Shown piece by piece: positions 37,392 through 47,203 of a stretch of 64,000 nucleotides of DNA. The stretch covers positions 186,001 through 250,000 of the forward strand of contig NW_026516717.1 in assembly GCF_025766255.1 (NCBI RefSeq), written 5' to 3'. Source of the stretch: Zychaea mexicana. Lineage: Eukaryota; Mucoromycota; Mucoromycetes; Mucorales; Lichtheimiaceae. Each line of letters begins with the position of its first letter. Within the stretch, counting starts at the first letter, position 1. A program made the position numbers and the translations under genes. Under the pieces are notes generated by a model. That model made no database searches, had not been told where the DNA came from, and saw only the letters and a program-made list of their open reading frames with translations.

Positions 37392-38280
37392 TCAGTGATC
37401 GGGTTTTAGTGCTGCTCGATTCCGTTGTTCAACCAGTCCCGACACTGGTATAACCGCCCAGGCGCAGTGATGTTTCATTAATTGATAAGCAATGCCTTTT
37501 TGAAGAGGTCTTTTCACCTGTTGCATCGTATCATCACTATTCGCTGCTAGTTGTTGCTGTTGTGCTGCTGCTTGTATGCTTGGATTGTCCTCGAGGACAC
37601 GAGATGCTTATGCCACCACTGCTGGGCTCTGTGATGAACGACCCGCAAGGTTTTTGTCAGTATTGTCGTAAATAGTCTGCTCTTCGCTGCTCGTCTTGCT
37701 GCTTCTGCTAGGCCCAAACTGATATTTTTTTTGTCGGCGAAAAGGGGATACGGGTGGGGTGCATTTGCGTTGGATCATTAATGATTGTTTAACTTTCTTC
37801 GCGTATTACGAATGTATTACACCCAGCCTTTACGGGAGAGGCGAAGGTAGTGGCGTTGCTGCGGCCGAGCTGCCAGATAGAATCTAGTAAACCTTAATCA
37901 TCCCATTAAGTAAAATGTTCATATAGAGAAAGATAGCAACAATCTATGTATTACCTAGAATGGGCCGATGTGCGGTTCTATCGCATGTAGTATATTTCGT
38001 AGCAGGAGAGGCTGTAACCATAGGATTCTTCTCAGAGGCGATACAACACTTGTGTTCTTTGCATATCATAATGAGATCTATACGAGTCTTGCAGTATGAA
38101 CAGATTCATCAATGATAGATCTGTTGCTCTCATCCGTCTTTGTAGGTATCATCGCCGTCAAATCACGAGCCCCGACTAGCTTGACGATGCAGTTTTTTCC
38201 TTGTTATTGAGCTTGTTGCTTATTGTCCATCCGGTTAATCTTCCTCTAAACATTGCTGGCGTTGCGGACTTGACTATTTC

Positions 38281-38312
<32 letters not shown>

Positions 38313-38557
38313 GTGCCGTCGCTTTGTTGTTGTTATAATCATATTTGTAAATGATTCTGCTCGATTATGCGTCTGACAGTGTTACTATTTGCGGCCAGGT
38401 GGCCTTTGTTGTTGTTGTTGTTGATGTTCTGAGCGAAAGGAAACAATGTGAGGCCTGGAAAGAGCGGGGGCGGGTCTTCAGTTGATATCGTTGATGGTAG
38501 CAGTGGCGCGACCGGTTGTAACATTATCTTGTAGCGCTCTGTAGAAAAGAAATTCAA
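37392..38557 (-). pseudogene. Decayed Q/N-rich coding remnant
   Basis: Minus-strand frame from ATG 37778 to TGA 37394-37392 (129 codons) reads as real protein (MIQRKCTPPVSPFRRQKKYQ, SIQAAAQQQQLAANSDD, GIAYQLMKHHCAWAVIPVSG) but is broken by TAA at 37610-37608. Upstream, 38557-38339 has another protein-like frame (LLPSTISTEDPPPLFPGL, FAQNINNNNNKGHLAANSN), and 38310-38281 encodes an alanine or glutamine run by frame. The pieces do not join into one open frame. Q/N/A-rich composition is common in transcription regulators, but no DNA-binding domain is left, so function is unknown. Confidence 0.5.
38281..38310. repeat. (CTG)n trinucleotide repeat
   Basis: CTG units with one CTA interruption, lying within the decayed Q/N-rich remnant. 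Confidence 0.85.
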
Positions 38558-38781
38558 AGAAATAAACGCGTTATTGCTAATGTTCGTTCCTCTTTACTGT
38601 TTGACAGCATTTTCTTTCAGTTTAAAACCATACAGGACTCACTTTTAAATATTTCTGACGTGATTTCTGACGTGCTTTTTGGCATGTTTGTGATTTTCTT
38701 CTTAATGTCTAAAAAGTATAAAAGAATCATCTCGTTAAAATTTTCCCTTTAGCTATATAAATGACAATAGATACTTACTTT

Positions 38782-39582
38782 CTATGAAAAGAAACGCTTA
38801 TATAAGTTGTAGACAAGAACTTCGCGACGGAGGCACTCGCGACGTTCCGTGCAGAATCTTTCAATGTGTGAGTTTGTCGCGGCCAAGACTTGTGCGTGGT
38901 CGTCCGCCACGTCGAGATTACCGAACAAATCAGCGAGTTCTTCGACAGCATCTTTCTCTATGGTGACTGACGGCGAATCAGCAAAGGTAAGTGGAGACAG
39001 ATCAGCAATGGTAGGTGGAGACAGATCAGCAATGGTAGGCGGAGACAGATCGGCAATGGTAGGCGGAGACAGATCAGCTATGGTAGGCGGAAACAGATCA
39101 GCAATGGTAGGAGACAAATCGACAATGATATGAGGAGCCAAATCAGCAATGGCAGGAGACAAATCGGCAGTGGTATGAGGAGACAAATCAGCAACGACGG
39201 GAGGAGACAAACCAGCAACGACGGGAGAAGACAAATCAGGAACGACGGGAGAAGACAAATCAGGAACGACGGGAGAAGACAAACCAGCAACGGCGGGAGG
39301 AGACAAACCAGCAACGACGGGAGGAGACAAACCAGCTATGGTACGAGGAGATGAAATGTTTTGAGAGTTAGATGATCTGGGGGTAGGCGGATCGATAGGA
39401 TCGCACAATGGTGGAAAATATGCGGCAAGAGGAGAATTAATCAAAGCATAATAAAATGGGCTAAAAAACAATGCAACAATGACGGTTGCAATGATGAGCT
39501 CCAAACATAAAGTGAGATTTTGTGCCATAAAACGTATGGCAGCAAGCAAGGTGAATAACGCAAAGATGATTTCAAAGAACAT
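38782..39582 (-). CDS. Membrane-anchored octapeptide-repeat protein
   Basis: Single-exon frame of 266 aa from the first in-frame ATG (39582). The N-terminus has two hydrophobic helices (FFEIIFALFTLLAAIRFM and CLELIIATVIVALFF). About 16 tandem units of the type LSPPTIAD / LSPPVVAG follow (24-bp units, about 38985-39355), two of them shortened to seven residues. The C-terminus is a charged helical domain (EKDAVEELADLFGNLDV, then IERFCTERRECLRREVLVYN). Proline-rich repeats beside two membrane helices suggest a cell-surface or endomembrane stalk; this is inference. No known family. Frame is kept through all repeats, including 21-bp units, arguing for selection. The frame is open upstream to about 39657 without an ATG. 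Confidence 0.6.
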   Translation of the reverse strand: MFFEIIFALFTLLAAIRFMAQNLTLCLELIIATVIVALFFSPFYYALINSPLAAYFPPLCDPIDPPTPRSSNSQNISSPRTIAGLSPPVVAGLSPPAVAGLSSPVVPDLSSPVVPDLSSPVVAGLSPPVVADLSPHTTADLSPAIADLAPHIIVDLSPTIADLFPPTIADLSPPTIADLSPPTIADLSPPTIADLSPLTFADSPSVTIEKDAVEELADLFGNLDVADDHAQVLAATNSHIERFCTERRECLRREVLVYNLYKRFFS

Positions 39583-41764
39583 GTTTGAAAGTTGCAGGGT
39601 GTAAAGAAAAGTAGCAAAGGTGCTGCGGCCACGCGTTAAATTTATGTACGCGCACACAGCATAAGAAACTCCGGCTGTTTGTTGCTCACGTGAGCTGTTG
39701 TTGGCAGTAACAAGATTATTCTCCCATTTGATGTTTATGAAAGCTATTTGTCTTATTCTGCGTCATACTGACACGCTATACATATCACAATTTCTGTCTC
39801 TTTTTTTCTAAAGTTATGCAGTCGGACCTGGACTGTGACAGATAAAAAGAGAAGGACCCTTGATGATTATGTAAGCTGATGCAATCAAAGAACATACCAG
39901 CCGACGATAAGATCAAGACCCAGTCTTTTCCACACGTAACAGCATGAACAATTGTATACTCTGCTTGACCGTCATGTGAGATCTTTAGAAGCATTGTGCC
40001 TAACAATGTTGGATGATGTGAATGAGATGGATAATGAGATTGTGTGAACGTTTCTACCATTTTGCGTTAAAAATAAACAACTAGACTTCAAGTATCTTAA
40101 CATAATGATCAACTCGCAGTAGCAAGTAAATTTGGAACGTTACATATTGCGTTTTGCTTGTGAGATTACCGATACATCTTATACTTGAAAATTCTTTATA
40201 TGCTTACATTGCGACTGCTCTTTTAACGATGTTTGACGGCATTTATATCACATATTTATATTGCCCGGACCACATGTTCCCAATTGCTTACTGATGGTCT
40301 TTACTACGGGTAACCCGCTCTTAATTTGCAAACATTCCAATCCATGATACAGTGAATTCTAGTGAGAAATTAAGCACATCCCATATAGATAGATTTGAGT
40401 GCTTTGAATAACGTTAGGAGCTGTAGGTATTAAATGTTGCCATAAGTCGCTGTATCAGTAGTATTTATGTTGTAGCTACAGTGGAAGTGGCCAAGAACCT
40501 ATAGTAGATTACTTACTGTATTATGAACAAGCTTTAGACGTGGCTCTATAATAAAGTATTGCTTTTATGTGAGCAGCCAAGACACATCCCGCCTGCATTA
40601 ACTAGGTTCTACGATACTTATTCTATGTTCCGTACCATCTCTGAAATTTAAAATTGGGTAGCAAACCCTTCCTTGCGAGATATTGGACAATAAGATAGAA
40701 CTTTTGCAGTTCAGCAGAAACAACCACCGACACATCAATTACCAATCGATCTAAAAGACAACGATAGTATCTCCAGTCGGATTTTGACAATTACTAAGAC
40801 CTTGAGCGCACGTAGAAGTGAATTCGGCAACACGATATCAGGCGAATCACAAACTAGAGTACTCTACAACACAGCGCTTAGCACAGCCTGCGCTGTTTCA
40901 TTCAAAGAGCTGTGCCTATTTTGAAACAGCGCAGCTATATACTCACTTGAAAGCGTATAATACATGTGGAATGCTATATACTAATTCATCCGTTTTGATG
41001 ATATTTAAACAAACCTGTGATGTTGATTTGCACTGCAGCTGTAATCGATGTTGATCTTCTAATCGCAATCTTAAAGGGATGTGACATAGCTTTACGACCT
41101 ATAAGCAATGTGTAAATTACACCTGCTTTGGTCAGAGGACCGATGCGATATGTACATGAAAAATAAGGGGCGGATCGAGGCTGGATTAATTCATGACAGT
41201 CAAGGCCCGTGTTGTGTCAAATCTACCACTTCTTGATTCTTTCACTTTTTCACTTCTGACATCTTCACTTCTGTTGCAACTAGTTTAATATAACATGACA
41301 ATAGCAACAATTGCTAAAATTCACACATCAGTCAGTGTAGGCGATGCTCGCGATTTGTCTGCAGTAACATACCTCGACTTGTTGACAACATATCACTCCA
41401 CAGCGTTGCTTCATCGGGTAACTGCCTACGGCTGGCAAAACGCGCTTGAATTCGCTCTGGAGGAAAGTCAACACACTAATAATCCACAGATTGATAATAC
41501 TTGCTCTCAAGCGTATTTGACAGGAACTGAGCGGGGCCCTTGCGATATATTGACTTCGTTACGTGCATACTGTCTAGTCCCGTAGAAAAGAGTCAGCTCC
41601 TACCAGTTTTTTCTTGAAGCCTACAGTGTCTTCAACATTTCATTTTGTCAATAAACAGCGCGTCAGACGCGTTAAAAGAGCTGTAGATTTAAAGTTTTGG
41701 GGATCTGGCTGAAGGCCTCAAATTTCAAGCATAGAAAATAGCAGTGTATATCATATTGAAAACT
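39583..41764. other. Intergenic with weak small frames
   Basis: The minus-strand frame 40060-39785 starts MVETFTQSHYPSHSHHPTLL and has a protein-like middle (AEYTIVHAVTCGKDWVLILS), then turns unconvincing; it may be a small gene or an exon. Plus-strand frames 40818-41054 and 41295-41585 have no motif. No RNA gene recognised. Confidence 0.35.
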
Positions 41765-42581
41765 GAGTCAGGTACCGTATAGGCACCTTTGAGGTCAACC
41801 TTGATCGTAAAATTCTCACATCATAACAATCCTTTTAAGGTGAGTGTTTTTTTCCAGTACTCTATAAAGTGCAAAGTTTAAGCTTTCTGCACAATCCAGA
41901 AGAGTGTAATTTGCTTGTGTGTACGGTGATTGTTCTGTCATTCCCGCCTTCAGAGAGATAATTTGACTGCCTGATTTGATTAGTTCTTTGTCATCCTTTT
42001 CATGTTGCTTTTCTCTACTTCCATTTCCATAGAGCGCGGACGTGGCTATCATAGATATCAAAGTTGATAGGAATCTGGTACTACTGGCCGGCTAAGCCCA
42101 AGTGTTTTCTTTTCGCTACGCACTACCCTATATACAGCGAAGTTGAGAGTCATTGTAATATCCAATAAACCAAAAGAGACAGAATAGTAAACGAGACCTG
42201 AAAGAAATGAAAACCGGTTTATTATGATATCAGATGTTCTCACTATTATGAAAAATGACTTAACCTTGGCAACTACCACAGCGTGTGCATTAAACGGATT
42301 AATTGATGTTTTAAGTTAAGCATATAGCATCAAGTAATATATGATGCGTGAGTAAAAGGTACATCCGATAAATGCCTCAGATAGTAGCTTTAGTGAATTA
42401 CGTGATCCATATAATGACAACTTCTTCCTGAGCATAGCTATTCCGTGTTACACCAAGATGTGTATGGATGAGGAAAAATCCGCACAAGTGAGGTTATGAG
42501 ACGGACCAAAGAATATGTGTTATTGATCATGTTGTATACAACAGTCATCTGCTACCACCATCCAACTGAGCTCACACTATT

Positions 42582-42785
42582 CTATAGCGAAGTTGAGAGT
42601 CACCTCGTACCACCGTCCAACTAAGCCCAAGTGCTCTCCACTGCACATATGACATCTTGGTAGTATCCCTCTTCGCTACTCACTTCTCTACAGCGAAATT
42701 GAGAGTCATATCGTACCACCGTCCAACTAAGCCCAAGTGCTCTCCGTTGTACAGATGACATCCTGGTAGTATCTGTTCCTCTAGA
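42582..42785 (+). repeat. Two tandem units of about 100 bp upstream of microgene B
   Basis: Units start with AGCGAAGTTGAGAGTCA, pass through CCACCGTCCAACTAAGCCCA and AGTGCTCTCC, and end with GACATCCTGGTAGTATC. Partial, decayed units lie at about 42045-42115, 42120-42160 and 42540-42580. Copy A has a single unit (about 35152-35235). Confidence 0.75.
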
Positions 42786-43035
42786 TTAGGTAATTTTCTG
42801 CTGACGATGACTGTCCTAAGGCACAGTCATTGGCCAAAAATCACTTTATGAAAGATGTAACCAGGGATGATAGCCCATTAGCTCCATAGGATTACAAAAT
42901 AGTATAACATGGTGTGAGTATCTTTCTCAAATAGTTACCCAAGTCATCTGATCTGGTCTTTAACTCGATAGTTAAAAGCAAAGGACCCGCCCAGCAATTT
43001 GCTTTCTTTCACAGCTTTCTTTTAGTAACTGAAAG

Positions 43036-43107
43036 GTAAGTAATCTCTAATTTTTTCAAATCTTGCGCGGAAGCCTTGTAGCTAAATATTTTTTTTTATT
43101 TCTTCAG
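43036..43107 (+). other. 5'-UTR intron of microgene B
   Basis: GTAAGT donor after ACTGAAAG and TTCTTCAG acceptor, 72 nt, ending 32 nt before the ATG, as in copy A. Confidence 0.6.
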
Positions 43108-43139
43108 AACATTTTTATCGTGACATATTATTTGAAACA

Positions 43140-43262
43140 ATGAAGGCAGCCAAACCTGGAGAATACGCATGTACCGTATGCGACGCGACTTTCAGTGGTT
43201 CTACAGCCGCCAATCAGCATACAAGAAATACAGGACACAACGTTTATGCAACCGGAAACTAA
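43140..43262 (+). CDS. Single C2H2 zinc-finger microprotein, copy B
   Basis: A 40-aa paralogue of the 35584 gene with identical length. Core: EYACTVCDATFSGSTAANQH, then TRNTGH; ligands C11, C14, H27, H33 all kept. FSGSTAAN and the tail VYxTGN are identical in the two copies, while residues between ligands differ (QDCTL against TVCDA, AKSAS against TRNTG). Length, ligands and frame have been preserved despite divergence, which points to selection on the protein. Same UTR intron layout and a downstream AATAAA. Confidence 0.7.
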   Translation: MKAAKPGEYACTVCDATFSGSTAANQHTRNTGHNVYATGN

Positions 43263-43341
43263 ATCCAATGTATACTGTGTTATGAATTGTGATGCAGCAT
43301 GTGTATGAGACGTTTGACACTTGTGTTATGTGTAATAGTCC

Positions 43342-43347
43342 AATAAA
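43342..43347 (+). terminator. Polyadenylation signal of microgene B
   Basis: AATAAA 80 bp after the stop, in the same context as in copy A. Confidence 0.5.
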
Positions 43348-43425
43348 TATATTGTGCAGAACCCTAAGATTGCTGCTATCAAATTGGTGAACTTGTTGCT
43401 AGAAATATATTTGCTGTTGTTAATC

Positions 43426-44071
43426 TTGTGGCTCTCGACGTTTTCTGTGTTTCACTTACGGCCGAAAAAACCTCATTTGATGTGTCATCGTCCAATGTAT
43501 TCTTTAAGGTTATGCTTTCTTTGTGGTATCCTTCTGCAGCACATTATTGGCTTGTTATTTGCCTTTTTACTGCACAACTGCTCATCTATACATCTTTTTG
43601 TGATAAAGCCTTTCTTCATACTTGCTTTTCAGCAATAACAAAAGGTATCACGTAGCTTTCTTCGGCACATTCTTCACCAGCGAATTATCTTCCGCCTTTT
43701 GCTTTATCAAACGATTAATCTTGCTTCCTTGTTGCATGTCTAACCTCTAGGAAAGCTATACATGGATATCCAATCGCTCGAGAACTTATAATTTTGGGGT
43801 CGTCTCCATCTTCCTGGTTTTATTTATCCCGTTCTTAGAACTTTTTGTAAAATTCAGCACTCGCGACATTGGCCCAGCTAAAAAAAGAAAAAAATTCTAC
43901 GAGTTTCGTAACGATCTCATCTAATCAAAAACGACGACGAGCATGACAGAGACGATGAGATGCCGAACTAGGATTGCGACGAATCTTATCGTCTGCGAAA
44001 ACTACGTAAAGCTGACGATCGAAGAATGATGGCAAAAGCAATAGCAACGACAGTGGCCGAGTTAGCTATGA
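43426..44071. other. Intergenic
   Basis: Plus-strand frames at 43354-43655 are hydrophobic 3'-flank translations without motif. An ATG-led frame at about 44027-44140 is closed by a stop and adjoins the broken gene below. Nothing supported. Confidence 0.4.
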
Positions 44072-44266
44072 CGACGGAAGTATTATTCAAACGACCTACT
44101 GCACAACTGGCTGAACGATGGAAAACGCTTTCCGATTGACTTTGCGCTATCAATTTCCCAGCACCCAATTATCCGAATACTGGATCTTTACGATGTTTCT
44201 ATTCTCAACCATATTCTGGTAGATGTTTTAGAGCTTTTAAACAAATTACCCAACGTGCGATAACTA

Positions 44267-45227
44267 CAGTTGTACCCCGGTTTTCGCAACCCCCGGGTTT
44301 GCAATTCCTCATATATCTGCAACTTTTTTTGAAAAATCCAAAAAAAACTTAGTAGTTTCGCAAATTTGCAACTTGCAAATGAGTTTATACGATTTGCACG
44401 TTATCGTGGTAAAAACAGCTTCAATTTTTGCAATATCAACTGAAAGAAGCATCTGTTGCGGATTATGAGGAATAAAATGATACGGTTACTGCGAGATAAA
44501 TATGTAAATATGAAGATGTATTTATTGTCGAAATAAAAATTATTACTTGGTAGCTGAGCCAGTAGAATTGGGACACATATATAGCACTGATTGGGTTGAA
44601 TCAACAAAAGAAATGAAGAAGATATAAGAAAAAGTGAACACACTACATATAGATATAGAAATAAAATGTTTGCTCAAATGAGCTTTCAACTACATACATC
44701 GAAGAAGTCATCAAGGGATGATTGTCGGGAGAATGGTTGCTGCCTGAGACTCTCTTGAATCCTACGCAAAGACTTCTTTAAGTCGCAGTCATCGATATTA
44801 TCCAAAAAGCTCAAAACTCCTGCAATTGCAACCTGTTTTTCCTTCGACGTTGGCCCTGGAATAGGCGAATCAGCGCTTTCGTCCACCGCCCGCTCAAGTG
44901 CTCGTCGTAGGTTCGATCCTCTTGCTTAGAGGTGAACTTGTGGAACGATTTTGTCATGCTTAAAAGAGCTAATAACTATCAAACCACTAGACAGCTTAAT
45001 AAAAGAACGGTCTTATATATGCAAGTAGTAACATTTAGAGCTGTATGAATATTCCCACAGAACGTATCGTACATAATCTCTGACAGATAAACAATGGGCT
45101 AGTGTTAATAGGATGACTTAAACAGTGTCTATTTGAAGCAAAATTGTTTACCCCGTTACTTGCAAATCCTCACTTTTTGCAAAAAAAAATCGGAAAACCC
45201 TCGGTTGCAAAAACCGGGGTACAACTG
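44267..45227. mobile_element. Pogo-like (Tc1/mariner superfamily) transposon, internally deleted
   Basis: Terminal inverted repeats CAGTTGTACCCCGGTTTT at 44267 and its reverse complement ending at 45227 are followed inward by further near-matching sequence (GCAACC...GGGTTT). Both ends are flanked by TA (44265-44266 and 45228-45229), the Tc1/mariner target duplication. The element is 961 bp, too short for a full transposase, and retains only a C-terminal piece (next entry). The inner flanks are rich in TTGCAA and GCAAAT subrepeats. Confidence 0.85.
44686..44886 (-). pseudogene. Transposase C-terminal fragment with PIP-box-like end
   Basis: Minus-strand frame of 66 aa from an internal ATG, also open further upstream for a short way. 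It reads DESADSPIPGPTSKEKQ, then FLDNIDDCDLKKSLRRIQES, and ends QSSLDDFFDVCS. The QSSLDDFF motif (44724-44701) matches the PCNA-interacting consensus QxxLxxFF, and a PIP box at the C-terminus is a known feature of pogo transposases. The HTH and DDE catalytic parts are absent. Confidence 0.65.
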
Positions 45228-45328
45228 TAGTTAATGCTGCACATAGTGGGACGATTGGTGTAAATGCCATCGATACCTTGGCTGCCATCACCACCTTATC
45301 AAGTCTTTCGATCAAACGTTTTAACAAG

Positions 45329-45894
45329 TATGTATATTCATCTTTACCGTCAATATGGGTATGATCACCAAATAGACTTGGTTGTCATGACGAGGTTCGT
45401 CCTCGTCCTCTTCAATGCTTGTTAATCTGTAAAACCGTGGATAATGCTGATCTCGGACGTATAAACTAACAAAATCTTTTTGAATAATTGTTGTTGCCGA
45501 CCGCTAATTTCTATAAACCAAAAGATAGATGTGTATTAAAATGCAATATCTTCTAAGTACATATCGTTAGAGTACTCAATATCATACTCGAATGCAAAAC
45601 CTACCAAAGTACACATGAGCTAGCCTATTTATAGTGATACTATTGAAATACTTTGGAACAATAACTTCTTTAGAGCACTCGTTATAAGACTGTTATTTTG
45701 ACCGAAAACATCATTTTATTACGAGTGCAACATGTTGCCAAGTGTTAGCTGCAGCCGACTGGAGATAAACTGGTTTTTCTAAGCAGTGGAATGTCATGCT
45801 CTTTCTGTGAATTGCTACAAAATAAATGTCTGTTTAAAATTGAAACAATACATTATACGGTTTTTTTTTCTTTTTTTTTTGGCCCTCAGTCGTC
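45329..45894. other. Intergenic
   Basis: No supported feature. A T-run precedes the next gene (about 45861-45880). Confidence 0.45.
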
Positions 45895-46548
45895 ATGATG
45901 GGCAATAGTAAAAAGAATCTTGCACCTATACTGGGCACTATGATAAGCACCGCTAACAGGAGAAATGACGATTTGCTCGAGCGTCCACCGCAGAAACCTG
46001 TCTCTCTGCCATGTAGTTGCATCCGGGTTCTCAAGGTAGAGGATAGGCCACCCGACAAAACGACACAAGAGCATTTTTTCAAAAGTATCACTGTAGCTTT
46101 TGAAGATCATCCCATGTTTCTGTCTGGCAAGGCTGCTATTTCGCCTCTTTCGCAAAAAATTGGAATCCCATTGATTGTCTATCTCGAAGATCCGCTTGAG
46201 GATGCACTACACAAGCCCGCGTTGCGCAAAAAGTACGCCAACAGAATCATTAGGGATCTGATGATTAAACTCGATAGTGGATCTGTGCATTGGCAATACA
46301 AGATTGGTGTTGGAACGGCCATCGTTGCGCGGTTGGACAATAAACCTCTGTCGGTCGGCTTATTAACAGCAATGCATGCCTATGCATCTATGTTGCTGAG
46401 CAAACGATACGGACGGGGCGATGCTTCAAAGGTGCAGGACTCCATCTCGCCGGATGACTTTAAGGAGTTTGCCATCAAGTTTGTGGATAAAGCGAAGAAG
46501 AACTTTGCCAAAGACTGGAGTTACGGATTTCTCTTCGATATAATGTAG
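45895..46548 (+). CDS. Unknown soluble protein, 217 aa
   Basis: A clean single-exon frame from MMGNSKKNLAPILG to SYGFLFDIM. It has the mixed charge and hydrophobic rhythm of a folded protein: PLSQKIGIPLIVYLEDPLED, RKKYANRIIRDLMIKLDSGS, YKIGVGTAIVARLDNKPLSV, then FKEFAIKFVDKAKKNFAKDW. No signal peptide or membrane helix. I do not recognise a family. It lies beside the transposon-bearing accessory stretch and could be lineage-specific or a fragment of a longer gene; an upstream exon is not excluded. Confidence 0.6.
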   Translation: MMGNSKKNLAPILGTMISTANRRNDDLLERPPQKPVSLPCSCIRVLKVEDRPPDKTTQEHFFKSITVAFEDHPMFLSGKAAISPLSQKIGIPLIVYLEDPLEDALHKPALRKKYANRIIRDLMIKLDSGSVHWQYKIGVGTAIVARLDNKPLSVGLLTAMHAYASMLLSKRYGRGDASKVQDSISPDDFKEFAIKFVDKAKKNFAKDWSYGFLFDIM

Positions 46549-47203
46549 TGTGATTCTTGCTCGTAACAAGTAGTAAACCTTGTATGATGATTACCTTTAG
46601 ATATATAACATACGTATGTTATTCTATTATCTACGTGACGGGGAAAATGTTTGTTCTTGATGTCATGAAGTTGCTTGATTTTAGTTGGCTTCCTTTTCGG
46701 AGACCACCTTATACATTTTTTTCCTCGCAGATATTTATGGATTAGAGTTATGCTGCATCTTCACCAGGCGTTAACAGTTCTTGTTACTGCTCTCTAAAGA
46801 TATAAGCTGATCAACTAGCCTTAATTTTCATTACCGTACGATATACAATGAGACAAATGTGGAGCCTATTACATTTATAACTGGATAGAGTGATATAGAG
46901 CCGCTGTTTTCTGCGTTAAACGTTATATCGTTGCGTGCTTTGACAGCCTTTAAATATTTTTTTCGTTGCAAACCAGTTTTTTTCCATATGATGAAGTAGG
47001 CATTGTCAAACCCAAAGGAGCTTTTACAGGTATTATATAAGCTAACCATGTCCACATTAACTTGGTACAGAGAAAGTAAGAGCGCCAACCACCAGATGTC
47101 AAGGAAGCGATCCTATTGGTCAATTCGAAGACAAAAACTCCGGCGCTTCGAGTCAAGCATACGATCGCTTCGGAATTCTTGCACAGTCTCTTTTTCAGCC
47201 ATC
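46549..47203. other. Intergenic / RPS18 promoter
   Basis: No gene seen. The last 25 bases form a CT-rich leader (GTCTCTTTTTCAGCC) directly before the RPS18 ATG, typical for ribosomal-protein genes. Confidence 0.5.

Larger units (their letters stand above)
41765..43425 (+). repeat. Duplicated block, copy B (carries a zinc-finger microgene)
   Basis: Second copy of 34855-35868 in the same orientation, about 6 kb downstream. Both ends match, but B is some 650 bp longer because of extra sequence and amplified repeat units between about 42060 and 42700. Many substitutions and small indels separate the copies, so the duplication is not recent. Confidence 0.85.
44072..45328 (+). pseudogene. Coding remnant split by the transposon
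   Basis: Left part (44072-44260) reads DGKRFPIDFALSISQHPIIR and ILDLYDVSILNHILVDVLEL. The frame continues past the element (45228-45328) as NAAHSGTIGVNAIDTLAAIT and TLSSLSIKRFNK when the transposon and one TA are removed. A TAA lies at the junction and stops lie just left of 44072, so it was already broken or is only an exon piece. Leu/Ile-rich helical composition; no family recognised. Confidence 0.4.

Noticed and set aside
39785..40060. Minus-strand 91-codon frame (MVETFTQSHYPSHSHH)
   Set aside because: Protein-like in its middle but with no family and an unconvincing end; kept only as a note in the intergenic entry.
44900..44930. GGTTCGATCC resembling a tRNA T-loop/B box
   Set aside because: No matching acceptor, D or anticodon stems could be paired around it, and it lies in transposon DNA.
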